Shown here: positions 58,500 to 64,000 of the stretch, one piece after another
How positions within the stretch are numbered: position 1 is the stretch's first letter
Layout of the letters: each line of letters opens with the position of its first letter
NCBI GenBank assembly: GCA_030998225.1
Contig: JAPYXD010000522.1
Span: 7,378,001 to 7,442,000 of the forward strand
Reading direction: 5' to 3'
Length of the DNA: 64,000 nt
Source of the DNA: Diplolepis rosae
Lineage: Eukaryota; Arthropoda; Insecta; Hymenoptera; Diplolepididae
Program-made: the position numbers and the translations under genes
Notes under the pieces: generated by a model
The model's database searches: none
Told to the model about the DNA's origin: nothing
The model's input: only the letters and a program-made list of their open reading frames with translations

Positions 58500-60980
58500 A
58501 TCCGTCAATAGAATTATAGAATTCGAGTTCTGAGCTTCTAGGCAAGGTAGGTAATATTACTTTGAGAACGGTAACGAAAAGGAGAATATTACCAAGAATA
58601 TAGCGGCAGATAAATTCTTTTAGAATTTATGAGAATTTTGTTATTTTGGCTTGTTAAACGTGTTAAATAATCATATTGAATTATCTTTTGGTATTTTAAT
58701 CATATTCTGATTGTACAGTAAACTTCCATTTGCAACTTTAAAAAGAAATCTGGACTTGACCTCAAAATGTGCTCTTGGAGCTCGAGCAAGCTCGAGCGTT
58801 TCAGTTGGCCGGTTGCAGTTGGTGCAGTTGGTTTGCAACTTTGTAAGTGCATTTAATTTGCGCGGAAAAAAATGAAAAGTGAGAACTAAAAGGGTAATAA
58901 TATTAAAGGTAACATTAAATTATTTTAATAAGGTATTATTTTAATGAGGTATTATTGTGGAAATTATTGTATGGGAATCTTACATATTTGTATTAAAATA
59001 CTGTAATTACTTCACATCAGTGGGAGTTAATAAAAGAAATGATAGTATATTCTTAGGTTTCTTTCTATTTATAAATATATTTATAAAAGTGAGAGCCTCT
59101 TACTTAACTTTAAAGGTGCTATAAATATTGATGAATAATTATTTAAGCCATACAATTTTTAAATTCTCTTTATATTCTCTTATATTCTTTAAATTCTGTA
59201 ACATTCTCGGTTATATTACTTGAACTCAATTTGGTCGATATCCACATTTCCTGACTCAGTAAATTATTTATATAAAAATTGACTTTACTTTTGAACAATT
59301 TTAAATTCAGTGCAAAATGTGTCTTGTAACGAGCGACGCTAATTCGCTCGTATTTATGCAAGATGGCAACATCTCTCGAGTTAAGTTTGCGGGAAATTAT
59401 AAATTTAGTTATTCCTATCTTTAATCATTTTATTTTAGTTTAGGTTTAGGTTTAGGTTTAGGTGACATTAAATACGAAACGCGAGTTTCGAATAAAGGGT
59501 GAGATATGAAGCATTAAGTGTTTTTCCTAGAACATATTAGTATACTTGAGTACAGAGAGCAAGTCTACCCTTTTTCGAATCTAAAACCTTCTGGCCAGCG
59601 AGCCTCGATAAGGTATGAGTGGGAGAGCATGTGAGCGCGTAGTTTTGTAAATCGTGTGTGAGTTGAATAATCTCAGTCTTGATTTTACTTTTCTGAGTTA
59701 ATAATCTCGCTGTCTTGAACTCAGACGTAACTTTGTCAATCCGGACTTAGCCGATTTGTTTGAATATAAATAATATTTATTAAAGTCAATTTTAAACGAG
59801 CCGCTTGTTTTTTATTTAAAACATTCATATCTCCCGGTTTATTTCAATAATTTGACCGACGCGAACCCACCTATCAACTCTCATCTCTTCTGTCGCACCT
59901 GCGCGGCACGTAACAGTCTCTGAGAGCTGCTGCTCTCTAGTGGAGAGCGAGCGAAATATAGTCGTTCGTCACAAAACAGACAAATGTTCAGGTTTCAGGT
60001 CCCCCCGTGCTCCTCTACTCGCTGATACATAAATTTAAAAAAATCGTATAATATGATGCATTTAATTTCGAAATTTTTATTAATTTTAATATCAGATTGT
60101 TATTGTCAATCATAAAACACATAATATTTATATAAATGGGTATAAATATGTCAATATATCAATATTAGACTGTCTTTCTAAAAAGCTGAATTTTGGAGTT
60201 CAAAAGCCAGTAATTATAACGATTATCTAGATTATTTGTTGCCTCAAATTTCATTCATAATACGGATTAATTTTCCCAGCAAATAAGTATACTTCTAGTA
60301 ATGTTTGATCGTGTTTTATTTGTTCGTCACGAAGCATTCATACATGCTCCGCAGTGTTAATCATTATCTGTTTCAATGATTATACACTAGTTTATATAAT
60401 TTATAATAATTTGGAATTCGCAATTGTAAAATCCATATTTTGAAAATATACAAGACAGAAAATAAAAGAACCTTCTTTTAAATGATTTTATGTGTCTCCG
60501 GCGCGTAAACTCGTTTTCACGCTACAGTTGAGAGTAGCGTAAAGTTGTGTATTACGATACAGAGGAACATAATGTAAAGATTGAACTGCGCATGCGCCTA
60601 TTACAATACAGCGGAGAGTAATATTCTTTTTATTCTTCTTCGTACAGCGTTGGCACCGTACTGACAAAGCCTTGTACATTTGAACTGCGCATGCGTTTAT
60701 TACAATACGCTACTACTACACAAGATCGAGAAAATCAAAGTGGCCGGAAGTATTCGCGAAATGTCAAGTGAGATGGGCGATAATCACGGCAATTTCGACC
60801 TTTTCAGATTGGATTCGATTGTACGCATAAAAACTCGTATATGGGCCGAAGTCACATAAAATAGAATATGTCCCAATGCACACAATTCGGGTAATTACGA
60901 GACACGCTGAAAATGCTCACAGGACTGATCGCGCCTCGGCTTCGTCTCGGCTTCGATCTCCTGCGAGCAAACAACTACAA
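58500..60980. other. Region without recognised gene upstream of RpL11
   Basis: No coding frame with similarity. It contains a TTTAGG run at 59434-59462, a palindrome GCTCGAGCAAGCTCGAGC at about 58780, and a GC-rich section (59880-59960). Repeats of GAACTGCGCATGCG at about 60583 and 60681 are direct copies. Confidence 0.3.
59434..59462 (+). repeat. Short TTTAGG tandem run
   Basis: About four and a half copies of TTTAGG. It differs by one T from the insect telomere unit TTAGG. Too short for an interstitial telomere claim. Confidence 0.8.
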
Positions 60981-60985
60981 TACTA

Positions 60986-61289
60986 CACGCAGAAAAAAGA
61001 TCAGTAAAATTTACAGGAAGTTCGGTACTTATTTGGACAACATGACTTTTTAGTAAATTTTACAAGAAGTTGAGTTCAATCAACAGATTTTCTGTACAAT
61101 TTACATAGCGTACAGTACAATCAACTTAACTCGGATTTTTTCGTATTCAGTAGATTTTACTGGACGCTGAGTGAAACGTACAGAAAATCTGTTAATTGAA
61201 CTCAACTTCTGGTCAAATTGACTAAAAAGTCATGTTGTCCAAATAAGTACCGAACTTCCTGTAAATTTTACTGATCTTTTCTCTGCGTG
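60986..61289. mobile_element. Palindromic MITE, CACGCAGA ends
   Basis: TA, then CACGCAGAAAAAAGATCAGT at the left and the inverse at the right, then TA. Arms of about 110 bp include TTTACAGGAAGTTCGGTACT. The same element, split by a CACTG element, lies at 14553-17233. Confidence 0.8.
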
Positions 61290-61910
61290 TAGATTAGATT
61301 CAAGTGTACACATAAAAACTCGTATAGGGTAAGTGTGCCAATTACTACGGATCGAAAATCAAGACGGCTTTTAAAGTTAAAAAAAAAGATTTTGAGATAA
61401 AAAAGTCGTCACGAATTAATTTTTAAAGCAGTATTTGGTATTAAGTAAGTAGCATGCAGTCCTTAAACCCTGAAAAGAAACCAGATTTACTTAGAAAATG
61501 CAAATCTAAAAATAATGTTCCATGTAGGTATTACTGCGGGTTTGCATGAATTACTGCGCACCAATTACTGCGGAAACCCCAATTTCTGCGCGCATAATAC
61601 TGCGATATTATTTTGAGTGAACTTACAATTAATTTAGGAGTGTTGAAAATTTTATTTAATCTCAATTATAAAAAGTAAACACGACGAAGCATTCGTAACA
61701 TATTAAGATTAATAATTTTAATAATTTTATTTAATTTAACTTAAAATTATATCACTTGAGTTCCTCTTGCATCTTTAGCAACGATTAAGGAGTGTTGAAC
61801 ATTTTATTTAAACTAAATTATAAAAAGTGAACATGAAGCATTTAAAAAAAATTAAGATTAAATAATATTTCAAATTAATTAGGTGAGTTTGAAATTTTTT
61901 GTCACTATTT

Positions 61911-62590
61911 GAATTTATTGGCATTATTTGCGATATAAGAGTTTGAAATTGTCTACGAGGACACCTGTCGACAACGTATCCTATCTGATACCCGACTAGT
62001 GAACCTCCGATAATGTAGGCGGTGACAAAAATTTCAAACTCACCTAATTAATTTGAAATCAATTTACAGCCGCAAGGCAGAGCCACTTGGCGATATAAGG
62101 AGATCTTCCTGTGGAGAATTAGATGTCGGACGCCTGTGTAGCTCAGTGGTTAGAGCAGTCGACCGGCAATCGAAAGACCTGGGCTCGAATCCCAGCGCAG
62201 TCGAAAGCGTCTTTTTTTCCACAGAAATATTTTCAAATTCTTTAATATTTGAATTTATTGGCATTATTTGCGATATAAGAGTTTGAAATTGTCTACGAGG
62301 ACACCTGTCGACAACGTATCCTATCTGATACCCGACTAGTGAACCTCCATTAATATAGGCGGTGACAAAAATTTCAAACTCACCTAATTAATTTGAAATC
62401 AATTTACAGCCGCAAGGCAGAGCCACTTGGCGATATAAGGAGATCTTCCTGTGGAGAATTAGATGTCGGACGCCTGTGTAGCTCAGTGGTTAGAGCAGTC
62501 GACCGGCAATCGAAAGACCTGGGCTCGAATCCCAGCGCAGTCGAAAGCGTCTTTTTTTCCACAGAAATATTTTCAAATTCTTTAATATTT
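61911..62590 (+). repeat. 340-bp tandem duplication with tRNA-derived head
   Basis: Two nearly identical 340-bp units (61911-62250 and 62251-62590). Each carries a tRNA-like core (GTAGCTCAGTGGTTAGAGCA, then GGCTCGAATCCC) at 62137 and 62477, anticodon position GGC (Ala-like) but with C instead of U before the anticodon. Inverted segment GAGTTTGAAATTTTTGTCAC brackets part of the unit. tRNA-derived SINE-like units; a protein frame over it is spurious. Confidence 0.8.
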
Positions 62591-62599
62591 AATTAAATA

Positions 62600-63370
62600 A
62601 TATTATAACTCTTATTTAATTTACCTTAAAATTATATTACTTGACTTCCTCTTCTCTCATTAGCAACGATTTTGGAATTTTCAACATTTTGTTTAATCTC
62701 AATTATAAAACGTAAGCATAACGAAGCATTTGTAATAGATTGAAAGGTTATGCAGTGCCGCCTGACAGATCGCAGTAATTCATACACCTATGAAAATCAT
62801 GTACCAAATACTGTTTTGGTAAAAAAATGATTAAAAAACGTATTTTTTGTTATTTTGCATAAATATTTAGAAAAATAAAGTATTTACTTTGCAGAAAGTA
62901 ATATCACAAGAAATATTTTATTTTCAGAAACGGAATTATAACAAGTTTTTCAGAACGTGTTCATGACTTTTCAACAAATCTAAGCATTAAAACTATGGGA
63001 ATCGGGAACATGAGAGTTTTAAATTGCAATCAATTAGCTACAAATATCGTAACTATTGATAATTCGTTGATACTTATTATGCTTGGATTAGAAATTGATT
63101 GTTTTTAATTGTTCTGTAGCGTTATATATCTTTAAAACATTGTATATCATTAGTTTTATTTGAAAGCGCAGTAACTGGGGCATCCACAGTAATACCCACA
63201 CTTACCCTACGCACCGGAGTCACATAAAATAGAATACGTGCCAATGCACACAATTCGGGAAATTACGAGACTCGCGACAATGCTCGCAGGACTGATTGCG
63301 CCTCAGTTTCGTCTCGGTTTTGTCTCGGCTTCGTCTCGGCTTTGCCTCAGCTACGTCTCGGTTACGCCTC
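62600..63370. other. AT-rich region without recognised feature
   Basis: No coding frame or clear inverted repeat. Text near 63185-63370 has many CTCGGCTTCGTCTC repeats (a degenerate tandem of about 11-12 bp), which also occur at 60930-60960. Confidence 0.3.
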
Positions 63371-63375
63371 GACTA

Positions 63376-63713
63376 CACTGATAGAAATGGTTCGGGAGTT
63401 TTAGCCATTCGGTTGTAGGTTGGGAATTTATAATTGTATTTATAAAATAATATGTCTCTCTGAACAACGCAGGATGCTAAATACAGAAATCAAAATATTG
63501 TAAGTGAAACTGGTCGAATCAGAAATATTATATGGGAAGGCGAACAATACATTTTTCCATAGCAACCAATAATATGGTTGATTCGTTCATATTTATTCAG
63601 TTATAATCGGATGGTTAAAATACAAATCTCATATTGCTGTATCTATCCCAGCAATAAGGTAAGGTTAAATTGATCATAAATATAGTTGTAACAGCCATTC
63701 CTTTCTATCAGTG
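63376..63713. mobile_element. CACTG-ended MITE, 338 bp
   Basis: Ends CACTGATAGAAATGG and the inverse CTTTCTATCAGTG; TA on both sides. Size, end sequence and 2-bp target match the large CACTG element at 46688-55236, although the ends differ in detail. No coding. Confidence 0.7.
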
Positions 63714-63909
63714 TACGCCTTGACTCCGATCTCCTGCGAGGATTGTCGCTCGTCACGCAATAACCCTCATTGTGCGCCCAGGCACGTAATATACTATTAC
63801 ACAAGATGCTTTTTTATAATAATGCAATTTTTTAATATTCAAATATTGTTGATGTTCTTAGTTGGCTTTAGGGTCCAGAAAAAATGTAACTCAAAGTTTC
63901 ATATTTTCA

Positions 63910-63942
63910 AACGTTTCGACTCAGATTAGAGTCCTCATCAAT
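63910..63942 (-). ncRNA. Hammerhead-like motif, diverged
   Basis: Minus strand ATTGATGAG GACTC TAATCT GAGTC GAAACGTT. Compared with the 1516-1555 motif the stem is GACTC/GAGTC instead of GGCC/GGCC, with pairing kept. The core reads UUGAUGA, so the first core C is changed to U, which would be expected to reduce activity. Confidence 0.4.
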
Positions 63943-64000
63943 GAGAATTTATTTCTATAAAAAATACAAAGGAAGAAACTTAAAAAATTTGCACGTGTGA

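Noticed and set aside
59434..59462. Interstitial telomere
   Set aside because: Too short and unit TTTAGG instead of TTAGG.
62053..62596. Open frames over the tandem units (reading LCSSVVRAVDRQSKDLGSNP)
   Set aside because: This peptide is the translation of a tRNA-like sequence, a common spurious prediction; not a gene.

Overview
The window looks like non-coding-rich DNA from an insect nuclear genome. It is AT-rich, has spliced genes with GT/AG introns, and is packed with transposable elements typical of insects: mariner of several subfamilies, Jockey/I-type and R1-like LINEs, Ty3/Gypsy, pogo-like, hAT, TTAA-target and CACTN-ended DNA elements. The only clear host gene is ribosomal protein L11 (RpL11, minus strand, 57142-58471, five exons). 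A hymenopteran is my best guess from the overall repertoire; the sequence does not prove it.

Layout: 1-12000 holds minus-strand retroelement debris: two RNase-H-bearing LINEs (1915-3650; 7440-10490 with more ORF1 at 11740-12030), a Ty3/Gypsy pol remnant (3857-5690), and a mariner scrap. 12500-17230 is a nest of elements, including a CACTG-ended element (14656-17092) with a minus-strand coding relic that is itself split by an 848-bp palindrome (15423-16270). 18386-23570 carries several non-autonomous elements. 23891-26976 is a Ty3/Gypsy element with both LTRs, a tRNA-Trp primer site and a large internal deletion. 27669-29507 is a large foldback. 30240-34890 is a nearly full-length but decayed LINE. 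34995-42240 holds two mariner relics, another foldback with an insert, and an R1-like gag piece. 43537-46620 has tRNA-derived repeats and MITEs. 46688-55236 is the most interesting object. 55360-58500 has small MITEs and RpL11. The rest is mostly unannotated AT-rich DNA, with a tandem tRNA-derived repeat pair (61911-62590), a palindromic MITE (60986-61289) and a CACTG MITE (63376-63713).

The candidate 'system' is a large CACTG...CAGTG element (46688-55236, TA duplication). Both ends carry clustered palindromes of the type ACACC-N(4-6)-GGTGT. Inside is a multi-exon gene with an N-terminal module, paired C2H2 fingers and a long catalytic-like region; from memory it resembles a widespread, poorly described metazoan family that I relate, by inference, to tnp2/EnSpm (CACTA/CMC) transposases. 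It has been hit by three later insertions. Two of them (a mariner with 29-bp TIRs and a TTAA-target MITE) interrupt the reading frame exactly at their target duplications, so the ancestral frame can be followed across them. A second relic of the same family (15141-16390, minus) lies inside another CACTG element and was also split at a TA. Several small CACTN-ended elements in the window may be non-autonomous partners.
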